Shown piece after piece: positions 16,413 to 24,966 of a stretch of DNA of 47,235 nucleotides. The first letter of the stretch is position 1, and the number at the start of each line of letters is the position of its first letter. The stretch is taken from positions 1 to 47,235 of the forward strand of contig CAMDSO010000018.1 of assembly GCA_945906935.1 (NCBI GenBank), given 5' to 3'. The notes under the pieces were generated by a model. It was not told where the DNA came from. It was given only the letters and a program-made list of their open reading frames with translations, and ran no database searches. A program made the position numbers and the translations under genes. Origin of the DNA: Bordetella parapertussis (GTDB lineage Bacteria > Pseudomonadota > Gammaproteobacteria > Burkholderiales > SG8-41).

Positions 16413-17636
16413 ATGCCACGCCCGTTAGACGGAATCACCATTCTTGAAATTGGTCACCAACTGGCAGGCCCTTTCTGCGGCATGCTTCTGGGTGATCTGG
16501 GGGCTGATGTCATCAAGATCGAACGGCCGGTCGCCGGCGATCATGTGCGTGTGTTCCCACCGCTGATCAACGGGCAGAGCGCCAACTTTGCGACCTTGAA
16601 CCGTAATAAACGCAGCATCGTGATTGACTTGAAGCAGCCCGATGGCGTGGGCATTGTAAAAAAGCTGATCGCAAAAAGCGGTGCGCTGATTGAGAACAAC
16701 CGCCCCGGTGCCCTTGCCAGGCTGGGTCTCGGCCCCGAGGATGCTCGCGCGATCAATCCGGAGATTGTTTATGTATCGCTTTCGGGCTTCGGGCAGAGCG
16801 GCCCCTACAGCAAACGCGCGGGCGTTAATTTTATCGTTGAGGCGTTTGCGGGTTCGTTGTCGCTCACTGGTGAAGCCGGTGACGTACCGATGCATCCGGG
16901 TATCCAGACCGGCGATATTATGGGCGGTATGTTCGGCACCTACGCCGTGCTCTCTGGCCTGATTAATGCGATGCGGCATAAAGAAGGGCAGGCAATGGAT
17001 GTATCGCTGGTGGATTCGTTGTTGTCGACCGCCGTCTGGGAGACCACTGAATACCTCAATACCGGCAAGGTGCCGACCCCGCTTGGCCACCGACATCGCA
17101 TGAGTACGCCGTCGCAGTTTTTCGAGGCGGGCGATGGCCGCCATGTCGCGATCAGTGCGACCAACGACAATCTCTTCGCACGATTTCTGACGGTACTTGG
17201 TCTCGAGGGCCACATCGCGGATCCCCGTTTTAAAACCCATGTCTTGCGCAAAGAAAACGAAGATTACATGTTGTCGCTGGTCGCACCGGTGATACGCGGT
17301 CGTACAGCGAAAGAATTGGAGTCTCAACTGGTTGCTGTCGGTATACCATGCGCTCTTTATAACAATATGCAACAGGTCTTCGACGACCCGCATATTAAGG
17401 CGCGTGGTCTTGCGGTGGAGATTGAACATCCGGTCATCGGTAAATTGCGTACGGTTCGCAATCCTGTTTTGGCGGATCGCAACGGCCCGGCGATCACGCG
17501 CGCAGGTCCTCTCCTGGGAGAACACTCGGGGGATATTCTGCGAGAGCTGGGTTATGAGGAAGACAGCATCTCCAGTTTCAGGACACGGAAAGTCGTGCAC
17601 TTCGAAGAAAATAGACGCGAGCCCGAGCATCGCTGA
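16413..17636 (+). CDS. CaiB/BaiF (family III) CoA-transferase
   Basis: A 407-residue CoA-transferase of the formyl-CoA transferase type. The N-terminus PLDGITILEIGHQLAGPFCG and GDLGADVIKIERP are family signatures. The catalytic aspartate is Asp168 in HPGIQTGDIMGGMFG. The length is normal for the family and the protein is cytoplasmic. It moves CoA from a donor such as succinyl-CoA to a carboxylic acid, here presumably the acid taken up through the adjacent Bug receptors and later split by the lyase encoded two genes upstream. The start has AGGGGGAAAG upstream. Confidence 0.93.
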   Translation: MPRPLDGITILEIGHQLAGPFCGMLLGDLGADVIKIERPVAGDHVRVFPPLINGQSANFATLNRNKRSIVIDLKQPDGVGIVKKLIAKSGALIENNRPGALARLGLGPEDARAINPEIVYVSLSGFGQSGPYSKRAGVNFIVEAFAGSLSLTGEAGDVPMHPGIQTGDIMGGMFGTYAVLSGLINAMRHKEGQAMDVSLVDSLLSTAVWETTEYLNTGKVPTPLGHRHRMSTPSQFFEAGDGRHVAISATNDNLFARFLTVLGLEGHIADPRFKTHVLRKENEDYMLSLVAPVIRGRTAKELESQLVAVGIPCALYNNMQQVFDDPHIKARGLAVEIEHPVIGKLRTVRNPVLADRNGPAITRAGPLLGEHSGDILRELGYEEDSISSFRTRKVVHFEENRREPEHR

Positions 17637-17667
17637 GCAACCACTGGTCATAAAAGGGTAATGACCC

Positions 17668-18657
17668 ATGACAATGACGAAATTGAAAAAAAACTGCTGC
17701 CTCGCCGCCTTGTGTTGCAGTATTTCTACTGTCTGTTTCGCCCAGCAGTTGGCTAAAGAATATCCATCACGTCCGGTGCGTCTGGTGGTGCCGTTTGCCG
17801 CCGGGGGACCGATGGATTTTATTGGTCATAACCTTGGTCAGAAATTGTCGCAGGCGATGGGGCAGAATTTTTTCGTCGATAACAGAACTGGTGGTGGTGG
17901 CGCGATTGGAGCGGATACGGTGGCAAAAGCGCTGCCGGATGGCCATACCGTACTGTTGTCGTCGAATAGTCACACTACTCTGCCGAGTCTGGTTAAAACG
18001 CTACCCTACGATGCAGTACGCGATTTCTCGCCAGTGACGCAGTTGATGCGCAGTGTTGGATTTCTATTGGTGGTGCATCCCAGTGTTCCGGTCAGGAATA
18101 CCAAAGAATTAATCGCGCTGGCGAAATCGAATCCCGGTAAATTAAGCTATGGTTCGGCAGGCGTCGGCAACACGATGCACTTTGCGGCTGAATCATTTAG
18201 TGCCGCGGCGGGCGTGCAGCTTACTCACATTCCATACAAAGGCGTTGCCCAGGCCACCGTTGATCTGTTGGCAGGCCGTATCGACCTGTGCTTTGCCTCG
18301 GCTCGTTCCGGGCTTGCCCATGTGCGCGCGAATAAACTGCATGCGCTGGCGATCACCGCGCCGTCGCGCTGGGGCGAGTTGCCAGAGGTGCCGACCATGG
18401 ATGAGGCGGGGGTCAAAGGGCATACTAACTTTGCCTGGTATGGCTTCTGGTTTCCCGCGCGCGTGCCCCAGGAGTTGATCGGTCGCTTGCACAGCGAGAG
18501 CGTGCGCGCGCTTGAAGATGATGTTTTGAAGCGCAGGTTTGCAGAGGAAGGTTTTGTCGTCATTGCGTCAACGCCGCGGGAATTCGCACAGACGATTGCC
18601 ACCGATATGGAGGGTAACCGCCGTCTGGTTCAACGGATAGGCTTGACGCCGCAGTAG
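17668..18657 (+). CDS. Bug/TctC-family TTT substrate-binding protein
   Basis: A 329-residue receptor with signal peptide LKKNCCLAALCCSISTVCFA, loop FAAGGPMDFIGHNLG, and IPYKGVAQATVDLLAGR. It closes the lyase cassette, 31 bp after the CaiB stop, and is more similar to the receptor at 15364 than to any other in the window. Its stop lies 19 bp from the end of the broken ModA-like copy, so the cassette boundary coincides with the duplication. Confidence 0.93.
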   Translation: MTMTKLKKNCCLAALCCSISTVCFAQQLAKEYPSRPVRLVVPFAAGGPMDFIGHNLGQKLSQAMGQNFFVDNRTGGGGAIGADTVAKALPDGHTVLLSSNSHTTLPSLVKTLPYDAVRDFSPVTQLMRSVGFLLVVHPSVPVRNTKELIALAKSNPGKLSYGSAGVGNTMHFAAESFSAAAGVQLTHIPYKGVAQATVDLLAGRIDLCFASARSGLAHVRANKLHALAITAPSRWGELPEVPTMDEAGVKGHTNFAWYGFWFPARVPQELIGRLHSESVRALEDDVLKRRFAEEGFVVIASTPREFAQTIATDMEGNRRLVQRIGLTPQ

Positions 18658-18676
18658 GTCGATGTCGCGCCCCGGC

Positions 18677-19142
18677 TTATACGGTCGCTTTCATTCCTTG
18701 CGCTTGATACAGAGCAAGGGCTGACGGAGAAGCGAGAAGCTCCACCAGCGCTTGCGCCGCCGCGTGCGGCGCGGCGCTGAACGGGGCAGCTGCCATCACC
18801 GTCCAGACCTGAATCTCATCTGGAAAGGCGCCGACGATATCGACGCCCGCCACCGCCATCAGTTCGGGAATCTGCTGTATCGCCAGTTCAACCGTGCCGG
18901 CGGCGAGAAATTCGCCGACCAGTCCGCCGACGGGAATGGTGGCTTAGGCGCGCACGGCGTCACCGATGCCGAGACGGTTGATCAAACCGGCGAAATAAAT
19001 ACCGCTGGCGCCAAGGCGTGTGTAGACGATCGAAGGGGCGGCCAGCAGCGTGCGTTTAAACGCTTCAACCGAGCTGTGTCAGCGCGCCGTGTACTCCGTT
19101 AGAGGATAAAACCCTGAGTTTGCTGCCGTGTGCCTGAGTCAT
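18677..19142 (-). pseudogene. Broken ModA-like gene (duplication copy B)
   Basis: This is the second copy of the gene at 13029. Compared with it, 230 bp are missing at the junction 19068-19071, where both ends share ACCG, which shifts the frame. A Lys codon has become a stop (AVRA-stop-ATIP, near 18946). The start codon and first codons at 19142 are intact and the last 60 codons are open. The C-terminal end (ELLASPSALALYQAQGMKATV) differs from that of copy A. No functional protein is expected. Confidence 0.93.
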
Positions 19143-19309
19143 GTCAAAATCCGCAACGAGTTTTGCAAGCGTGCAAGCTTAACCGATTTGCGCGGTGTGC
19201 TTGCGGCACACAGGCCGCACAAGGCATCATCCGTGCATAACGAAAAACCGGGGAGCCCCATGGAATTCCGTCTCAATGAAGAACAGCGCGCGTGGCAGAT
19301 GATTGCGCG
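18741..19309. repeat. Segmental duplication, copy B
   Basis: Direct repeat of 13090-13891, lacking 230 bp and three bases of a GCC run. It ends at the point where copy A turns into the Bug remnant. This copy keeps the full acyl-CoA dehydrogenase gene. Confidence 0.95.
19194..19212. promoter_or_regulatory. Inverted repeat, possible operator (copy B)
   Basis: GTGTGC-TTGCG-GCACAC, the counterpart of 13776-13794, with the outermost pair lost (final C to A). It lies 48 bp upstream of the acyl-CoA dehydrogenase start. Confidence 0.4.
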
Positions 19310-20444
19310 CAAATTTGCTGAAGATGAAATCCGCAAGATTTCTGTTGCACGCGACGCGATCGAAGATCCGCGTGCAACGTTCGACTGGGAAATTATCCGC
19401 AAGGGCTCGCAGCTTGGTCTGCGCACGCTGGGTGTGCCGAAGGTGTGGGGCGGCCCCGAAGTCGATTTCACCACGCAGGCGGTCGTCATGGCCGAACTCG
19501 CGCGCGGCGACAGCGCGATTGCAAAAACATTCAGCCAGTGCTGGAAGTGGTGTCACCTCATCATGGATCGCTGCACGCCCGAGCAGCAGGAGCGTTATCT
19601 CAAGCCCTTCATTGCCGATCACGCGTTTGTGTTGGGTGGTGGCATCACCGAACCGAATGCCGGATCGGACAACCGGCTGCCCCCGCTTGATGCGCCGAAA
19701 AGTGGTCTGCGTTTGAGTGGCGTGTCGGACGGCGATGGCTGGCGGCTCAACGGTGAAAAATGTTTTATTGCCAATGCCAACATCGCCAAGCTCATCTTCG
19801 TCTTCACCCGTACCAACACGGACGTCGCGGTGCGTCAGGGCACCACCATCTTCGCCGTGCAGATGCCGCATGAGGGCGTGAGGGTCGGCAAGGTTTTCAA
19901 CAAGGACGGCTGGCGCTTTTATCAGAATGCCGAACTCATTTTCGAAAACACACGTGTTGCACAGTCCGACATGATGGGCAAACTGCATGGCGCGATGAGC
20001 CACCATGGCGGCAAGAACGCCAAATTCGCCGAGCTGGAGTATTCGGCCAATGCCGTCGGCGTGTGTGATGCGGCGGTTGAAATGGCGATGCGCCATGCGC
20101 GCCGTGAAAAGCGCGGCGGCCGGCCGCTGGCTGATCAGCAGACCGTGCAGTTACAGTTGTCGGAGATGAATATGGTGACCGAGGCCTTGCGCTCGTTCAT
20201 GCTGCGCGTGGCGACCGAATCGGATGACGAGGACGCCGAACACTTCGCACACAGCCATTTTCTGATGAACTTCGCGACCGAGGCGATCCAGCGCGTGTGC
20301 AATCTCAACCAGGTGATCCACGGTTATGCCGACGGTCGCGCCAGTGCCGCCGCCGACAAGCTGGTGCGCGACGCCATTATCTGGACCCACATTGCTGGCG
20401 ATGCGGTGCAGAAAATGAAAGCCGTGAGTTTCTTGCTGAAGTAA
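19260..20444 (+). CDS. Atypical acyl-CoA dehydrogenase
   Basis: A 394-residue protein of the acyl-CoA dehydrogenase fold. The N-terminal helical domain has GLRTLGVPKVWGG and MAELARGDSAIAKTF; the middle domain has GGITEPNAGSDNR and WRLNGEKCFIANA, the flavin/substrate loops. The C-terminal domain lacks the YEGT-type catalytic glutamate motif: the end reads LVRDAIIWTHIAGDAVQKMK. It is paralogous to the gene at 22123. The family oxidises acyl-CoA with FAD, but these two may do something else. The start at 19260 rests on the GGGGAG site; the frame is open upstream into duplicated non-coding DNA. Confidence 0.85.
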   Translation: MEFRLNEEQRAWQMIARKFAEDEIRKISVARDAIEDPRATFDWEIIRKGSQLGLRTLGVPKVWGGPEVDFTTQAVVMAELARGDSAIAKTFSQCWKWCHLIMDRCTPEQQERYLKPFIADHAFVLGGGITEPNAGSDNRLPPLDAPKSGLRLSGVSDGDGWRLNGEKCFIANANIAKLIFVFTRTNTDVAVRQGTTIFAVQMPHEGVRVGKVFNKDGWRFYQNAELIFENTRVAQSDMMGKLHGAMSHHGGKNAKFAELEYSANAVGVCDAAVEMAMRHARREKRGGRPLADQQTVQLQLSEMNMVTEALRSFMLRVATESDDEDAEHFAHSHFLMNFATEAIQRVCNLNQVIHGYADGRASAAADKLVRDAIIWTHIAGDAVQKMKAVSFLLK

Positions 20445-20470
20445 GCGCGCTTAGTCACGCTTGAAAAAAC

Positions 20471-20510
20471 GCGGCCCCCGCGACACATGGATGTGAGGGT
20501 CGCCTTTTTT
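20471..20510 (+). terminator. Rho-independent terminator
   Basis: GCGGCCC and GGGTCGC pair (one G-U) around a loop that itself contains CACAT/ATGTG, followed by CCTTTTTT. It sits 27 bp after the acyl-CoA dehydrogenase stop. An A-run on the upstream side (GAAAAAAC) would let it serve the lipoprotein remnant from the other side too. Confidence 0.75.
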
Positions 20511-20527
20511 ATGCTGGCTTGAAGCGG

Positions 20528-20747
20528 TTATTCGCTTTTGCCGCCGACTGATTTGGCTGCGGCCTTGGCGGCTTGCATCGCCCTGTTTTTATCCTCTTCG
20601 TGGACTGCGGCGGCTGGCGCAGCGGGGTCTTCGGCTTTCGGTCCTTCCGGCACGGCTAGTGGCGCGGGTTTCGGCGCTTCTTTGCTGCAGGCGCTCAACA
20701 ACAGAACGGCAAGGCTGGCGATAGCGATGGAGAGTCAGAGTTTTATT
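20528..20747 (-). pseudogene. Small lipoprotein gene lacking a start (remnant)
   Basis: One frame reads LSIAIASLAVLLLSACSKE, a good lipoprotein signal with lipobox LSAC. It continues as a Pro/Ala-rich tail with EDKNRAMQAAKAAAKS to the stop at 20528. No ATG, GTG or TTG precedes the signal in this frame; a TGA stands just before it. The upstream codons AAT AAA ACT CTG ACT CTC (NKTLTL) in the neighbouring frame look like a former MKTLTL start, disrupted by a lost base and an altered initiation codon. It is either decayed or carries a sequence error. Confidence 0.6.
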
Positions 20748-20929
20748 TATTTGCCTGAAGATTAAGCGGCGGTTTTTAGGCACTTTTGCAGGACAGGCGC
20801 ATTGAGCACGCTTTGATTCCGCATGCTCATCTTAGCTACCGCTAGATCGCGGGGCGAACCGCGCCTTGGTGGTCCGTTGCGGTCCGTTTCCCCAGATGCT
20901 AATTGCTTGTCTGTCGCAGGCCGCGCGAT
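20748..20929. other. Intergenic, nothing recognised
   Basis: Apart from a short direct repeat of GGTCCGTT near 20870-20890 I see no gene, hairpin with T-run, or RNA structure here. Confidence 0.4.
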
Positions 20930-21913
20930 TTATTGTTGCTGAACGGGGATGCCGGCTTCCTTGATCACACGTGCCCATTTGTCATGCTCGGCACGGACGA
21001 ATTTCGCGAACTCTGCCGGCGATGCGCTGGTGTTGGCATCAAGTTCAACATTGGCGAGCTTCGCTGTGACTTCGGGTAGCCGCATCATTTTGACGAACTC
21101 TTCATGCAGTCGCGTGATGATTTCCGGTTTGGTGCCCGTCGGCGCAAACAAGCCGTACCAAGTGATGACGACGAGTTCCGGCATGCCAGCTTCGGCGGCG
21201 GTCGGCACTTTCGGTAGCATGGCGACGCGTTCGTTGGCCATTACCGCCAGAGCGCGTATGCGTCCGGCATTGACCAGCGGGATGGTTGCCGGCACGGTGG
21301 AGGTCACCATGTCGACTTCGCCGGAGAGCATGGCGTTCATGGCGATCGCCGCGCCCTTGTAAGGAACATGCAAGATATTAATCTTCGACTGCGTCTTGAA
21401 TAATTCACTGCCAAGCTGGCTGCCCGACCCCAGTCCGCCAGAGCCGAAATTCAAGGTGCCGGGTTTGGCTTTCGCAAGTTTGATCAGTTCGTTGAGGCTT
21501 TTCGCCGGCACCGAAGGGTGCACCACCATTACGTTGGGCACCGTTGCCAGTAGAGTGATCGGTATGAAATCGCGAAAGGTGTCATAACCGAGTTTGGAAT
21601 ACAGGCTGGGACTGATCGCAATCGACGGGCTGGTCAGCAGCAGCGTGTAACCATCCGGCGGTGTTTTGGCGACAATTTCGGCAGCGACATTGCCGCCGGC
21701 ACCGGATTTGAAATCGGGTACGATCGATTGTCCGAGCGGTTCGCGCAAACGATCCGCGACCATCAGTGCCAGCACATAAGCCGCTCCGGTAGGAAAGGCC
21801 ACCACCAGACGGATGTTTTTTTCGGGATATTTTTGTGCGGATGCAACAGGCACCAGGGTAACGAGCGCGAGCAAAAAAAACACGGCGTGACAGATCGATT
21901 TTTTGACGGTCAT
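20930..21913 (-). CDS. Bug/TctC-family TTT substrate-binding protein with altered ligand loop
   Basis: A 327-residue receptor. The start at 21913 has GGAGGAATC upstream and gives the signal peptide KKSICHAVFFLLALVTLVPV. The family is shown by VPYKGAAIAMNAMLSGE and the usual domain layout. The first loop reads FPTGAAYVLALMVADRL: the Asp and the Arg of the common GG-x-x-D-x-x-AR are missing, and VPDFKSGAGG replaces VDNRPGAGG. It should therefore bind a different or less charged ligand. It is divergent from the acyl-CoA dehydrogenase at 22123. Confidence 0.92.
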   Translation of the reverse strand: MTVKKSICHAVFFLLALVTLVPVASAQKYPEKNIRLVVAFPTGAAYVLALMVADRLREPLGQSIVPDFKSGAGGNVAAEIVAKTPPDGYTLLLTSPSIAISPSLYSKLGYDTFRDFIPITLLATVPNVMVVHPSVPAKSLNELIKLAKAKPGTLNFGSGGLGSGSQLGSELFKTQSKINILHVPYKGAAIAMNAMLSGEVDMVTSTVPATIPLVNAGRIRALAVMANERVAMLPKVPTAAEAGMPELVVITWYGLFAPTGTKPEIITRLHEEFVKMMRLPEVTAKLANVELDANTSASPAEFAKFVRAEHDKWARVIKEAGIPVQQQ

Positions 21914-22045
21914 GATTCCTCCTGCCAATGATTTTAACCGCGCAGGCAGTCTTTGACACGGCGCGGCGTGCATATCATCATCGGGGCGGGGAATGGTTGC
22001 GATGATTTCCCAATCTGGATTAAACAAAACGCTCGATTTTTTGCC

Positions 22046-22068
22046 GCCCCTTCCCAGAGGGAGAGGGC
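22046..22068. repeat. REP-like imperfect hairpin
   Basis: GCCCCTTCCC and GGGAGAGGGC pair at eight of ten positions around AGA. It is of the same C-rich/G-rich type as 9792-9815 and 23409-23445, and lies in the divergent gap upstream of the acyl-CoA dehydrogenase. Confidence 0.45.
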
Positions 22069-22080
22069 GAGAAGCGGCTA

Positions 22081-22098
22081 CATACGCTGTAGCGTATG
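22081..22098. promoter_or_regulatory. Perfect palindrome, possible operator
   Basis: CATACGCT-GT-AGCGTATG is a perfect 8-bp inverted repeat, 24 bp before the acyl-CoA dehydrogenase start and 168 bp before the divergent Bug start. Its length and symmetry suit a dimeric repressor of the TetR or GntR type, but no regulator gene is nearby. Confidence 0.5.
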
Positions 22099-22122
22099 CA
22101 AGAATATTCGGCGGAGGCAGTA

Positions 22123-23334
22123 ATGGATTTTGCATTGAACAAAGCACAACGCGAATGGCAGGTGAAGGCGCGCCGCTTCGCCGAGGAAGAGATACGCCCG
22201 CTGTCACTCGCGCGCGAGCAGATTGCCGATCCGGCCGCGACCTGGGATTGGGACATCATCAAGAGGGGTTCGCAGCTTGGTTTTCGCACACTGGGCGTGC
22301 CCAAAGACTGGGGGGGGCCGGGTGCCGATCTCGTTACGCAGTGCGTGGTGATGGCCGAGCTGGCGCGTGGCGACAGTGCGATCTCCAAGGCTTTCAGTCA
22401 GAACTGGAAGTGGAGTCAGTTGATTGCGGTGGTTTGCACGCCCGATCAGCAGCAGCGTTTTCTCAAACCCTTCATCGCCGATGACACCTATATGCTGGGC
22501 GGTGCGCGCACCGAACCCAACGTTGGCTCCGACCATCGCATGACGCCCAACAGCGACCCAAAAACCGGATTTCGTCTGAAGGCCGAGCGCGACGGCGATC
22601 ACTGGATATTGAACGGTGAAAAAACCTTCATCGCTAACGGCAGTGTCGGCAAACTTTTTTTTGTCAGTGCACGCACCGACTTCACCAAACCGGTTACCGA
22701 AGGGTCGACCGAGTTCATCGTGCCAACCGATACGCCGGGCTTTCGCATCGGTAAAAAATTCAATAAGGCGGGCTGGCGTTTTTATCAGAACGCCGAGCTG
22801 ATTTTTGAAAACGCCCGCATACCGCACAGCAATATCGTTGGTGCAGTGAACGGCGGCTGGCAGGCGCGCACCAGCGATCCGTCGCAGTTCAATGATCTGG
22901 AACTGGCAGCCAATGCGGTGGGTGTCTGCGATGCGGCGCTTGAAGAAGTGATGGCCCTTGTGAAGAGGCCGGGGCGCGGCGGCATGCCGCTGGCGGCACA
23001 GCAGCGCGTGCAGTTGAAGCTCGCTGAAATGAATATGCTGACCGAGTCGCTGCGCGCTTACATCATGCGCACCGCCTGGGAGCGCGACCTTGCCTGCGCC
23101 GGCGACAAGGTGCAGGCGGCCTCCGCCAATGCCGGACTCGTGATGGTCTATTCGCAGGAGGTGATACAGCGGGTGACGGCGCTGAACCGCGCGATCTTCG
23201 CGCTGGCGCCGGTGGCTTCACGTGGTGCGATGAACGCCTCGGCCGACAAACTCGAACGCGATGCGTTTATCTGGACGCATCTGGCGGGTGATTCGCTATC
23301 CCGCATCAAGACGATCAAGAAGATGCTGCGTTAG
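22123..23334 (+). CDS. Atypical acyl-CoA dehydrogenase (paralogue of 19260)
   Basis: A 403-residue protein aligned along its full length with the gene at 19260: MDFALNKAQREWQVKARRFA at the start, GFRTLGVPKDWGGPG, TEPNVGSDHR, GWRFYQNAELIFENARIP and the end ERDAFIWTHLAGDSLSRIK. As in its paralogue, the usual catalytic EGT motif is not found. The start at 22123 follows GGAGG; an in-frame ATG at 22096 would lie inside the palindrome and is disfavoured. Cytoplasmic flavoprotein; substrate unknown. Confidence 0.86.
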   Translation: MDFALNKAQREWQVKARRFAEEEIRPLSLAREQIADPAATWDWDIIKRGSQLGFRTLGVPKDWGGPGADLVTQCVVMAELARGDSAISKAFSQNWKWSQLIAVVCTPDQQQRFLKPFIADDTYMLGGARTEPNVGSDHRMTPNSDPKTGFRLKAERDGDHWILNGEKTFIANGSVGKLFFVSARTDFTKPVTEGSTEFIVPTDTPGFRIGKKFNKAGWRFYQNAELIFENARIPHSNIVGAVNGGWQARTSDPSQFNDLELAANAVGVCDAALEEVMALVKRPGRGGMPLAAQQRVQLKLAEMNMLTESLRAYIMRTAWERDLACAGDKVQAASANAGLVMVYSQEVIQRVTALNRAIFALAPVASRGAMNASADKLERDAFIWTHLAGDSLSRIKTIKKMLR

Positions 23335-23408
23335 TAGCGCGTATCTTTTGCCGTTGCCCTATTTTTGGGGATTAAGGCGCGGCGGGGCGATCTGGCACCA
23401 ATGATGTT

Positions 23409-23445
23409 CACCCTCTCCCTGGATGGGCGAGGCGGGGTGAGGGTG
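23409..23445. repeat. REP-like hairpin between convergent genes
   Basis: CACCCTC and GAGGGTG form a 7-bp stem around a 23-base G-rich interior. It sits between the ends of the acyl-CoA dehydrogenase and the MmgE/PrpD gene and resembles dispersed CACCCTCTCCC-type repeats of Proteobacteria. Confidence 0.5.
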
Positions 23446-23469
23446 GTGTATTGGATATGCCGGAAGACG

Positions 23470-24864
23470 TTACGATTCTTTCAGGCGGTGCTGATTTATT
23501 GGCATGCACGTCAGTGCAAACAGTTCCCCCATCTCCGTCAGCGTATCGAGATTCCATAATCGCTTGAGTAGCGCATCGCATTGCGATTGCGGCATTTGAT
23601 CACCCACGAGTTCGCGGAATTTCTCCTCGATCTCCGCGTCCGGCATCGGATTACGCGGGTGGCCGCGGTGGTGTTCCACACGAATGTCTTTACGCGTGCC
23701 GTTACGCAGCGTCATCGTCAGGTCGCAGAGCATGGCCTCGGGTTCGCGTTGGTTGGCCTCTTCGGAAACCTCGCATTTGATGCGGCTGACGAGTGCCAAC
23801 AGCGTTTCATCGTGCAGATACGGGTCGTCAAAATAGTTGACGTCGATACGCCCGTATTTGAGCGCGACGCCGGTGACGTACGGCATGCTGTGATCCGCCG
23901 TTTCGCGGTTGGCAGGGCGCCATTTGTCGGGGTCGCCAGCCATCATCTCGATTGCCGTATGCAGGGTGCGGACCTCGATCGATTCGATCTCGTTGACGTC
24001 GTTGAAGAGGGCGCGCGCTTCGAGTGCCGCCTGCACCACTGATTGCGAGTACTGGCCGAGCGGATAACGCTTGATCAAACAATCCATGATGCGAAACGGG
24101 GTGTCCTTGCCGCCGAAAGGGGCGAGTTCAAGCGCGCCGTGGGTGACCGCTTTGAAATAACCGCCGCGGCCTTCGAACACCGGCGAGGGTCCGGTCATGC
24201 CGCGTTGTGCCATCTGTGCGGCGAAGATCGCATTGCGGCTGGAGTTGGCATAGGCGCAGCCCTTCCACATTGAGACATTGCCGATGCGTGTTTGATACAG
24301 CGCGACGTTGGCGGCAACCGTGAGGTTGAGCGCATGGGTGATTTTTTCGACGGGCAGTTTCAGCAGACGCGCCACACCCAGCACGCTGGCCATGGCGCCG
24401 ATGGTGACGTGGTCGAAACCCATGGGTTTAAAGTTGATGGTGTCGCACATGCGGCAGAACATTTCATAGGCGATCACTGTGGCGAGGATCAATTCGCGGC
24501 CGTTGGCGCCACCGAGTTCCGCCGCCGACAGCAGGGCGGCGATGCTGTCACTCGGATGCCCGGCTTCGCGGCCGGTGTAGCCGTCGTTGAAATCAAGGTA
24601 GCGGATCATCGAGCCGTTGGCGAAAGCGGCCAGGTCTGCGCTGCTGCGATCACCGCTGCAGAGGATGGTCGCCGGTTGCGTGCTGGTGACGGTGGCGGCT
24701 TGCTCGCGCGCGATGCGTACCGGTTCGCTGTTGTAGCCGCCAATGGCGCAGCCGAGTGTATCGACAATCAGGCGTTTGGCCTGATGCACTACCGCCGCGG
24801 GCAGGTCTTCGTAGCGGAGCGCGGCCGCCCAGGCGGCCAGTTGGTCTGCGAGATGTGTCATCAT
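23470..24864 (-). CDS. MmgE/PrpD family protein
   Basis: A 464-residue protein of the 2-methylcitrate dehydratase / iminodisuccinate epimerase / cis-aconitate decarboxylase family. Family segments are LIVDTLGCAIGGYNSEPV, FANGSMIRYLDFNDGYTG, GREAGHPSDSIAALLSAAE, SMWKGCAYANSSRNAIFAA and KRYPLGQYSQSVVQAAL, in the expected order and at normal length. The reaction is unknown but acts on small tricarboxylates or related acids in known members. The start is the first of two adjacent ATGs at 24864, chosen over an upstream TTG-type extension. It is divergent from the Bug gene at 24967. Confidence 0.9.
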   Translation of the reverse strand: MMTHLADQLAAWAAALRYEDLPAAVVHQAKRLIVDTLGCAIGGYNSEPVRIAREQAATVTSTQPATILCSGDRSSADLAAFANGSMIRYLDFNDGYTGREAGHPSDSIAALLSAAELGGANGRELILATVIAYEMFCRMCDTINFKPMGFDHVTIGAMASVLGVARLLKLPVEKITHALNLTVAANVALYQTRIGNVSMWKGCAYANSSRNAIFAAQMAQRGMTGPSPVFEGRGGYFKAVTHGALELAPFGGKDTPFRIMDCLIKRYPLGQYSQSVVQAALEARALFNDVNEIESIEVRTLHTAIEMMAGDPDKWRPANRETADHSMPYVTGVALKYGRIDVNYFDDPYLHDETLLALVSRIKCEVSEEANQREPEAMLCDLTMTLRNGTRKDIRVEHHRGHPRNPMPDAEIEEKFRELVGDQMPQSQCDALLKRLWNLDTLTEMGELFALTCMPINQHRLKES

Positions 24865-24966
24865 GGTCCCTGTAGTCAAGGCTGGCAAGTTTACGCGAGG
24901 TGGCGTTGCTTGAGGCGCCGCAGGCGGGCCTGATACAGCGCAAATTAAAAAAATCTCGGAGGGGAT

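Noticed and set aside
16425-17669. A 414-codon reverse-strand open frame
   Set aside because: It is the antisense of the CaiB gene, which has clear family motifs; the frame is open because of high GC at third positions.
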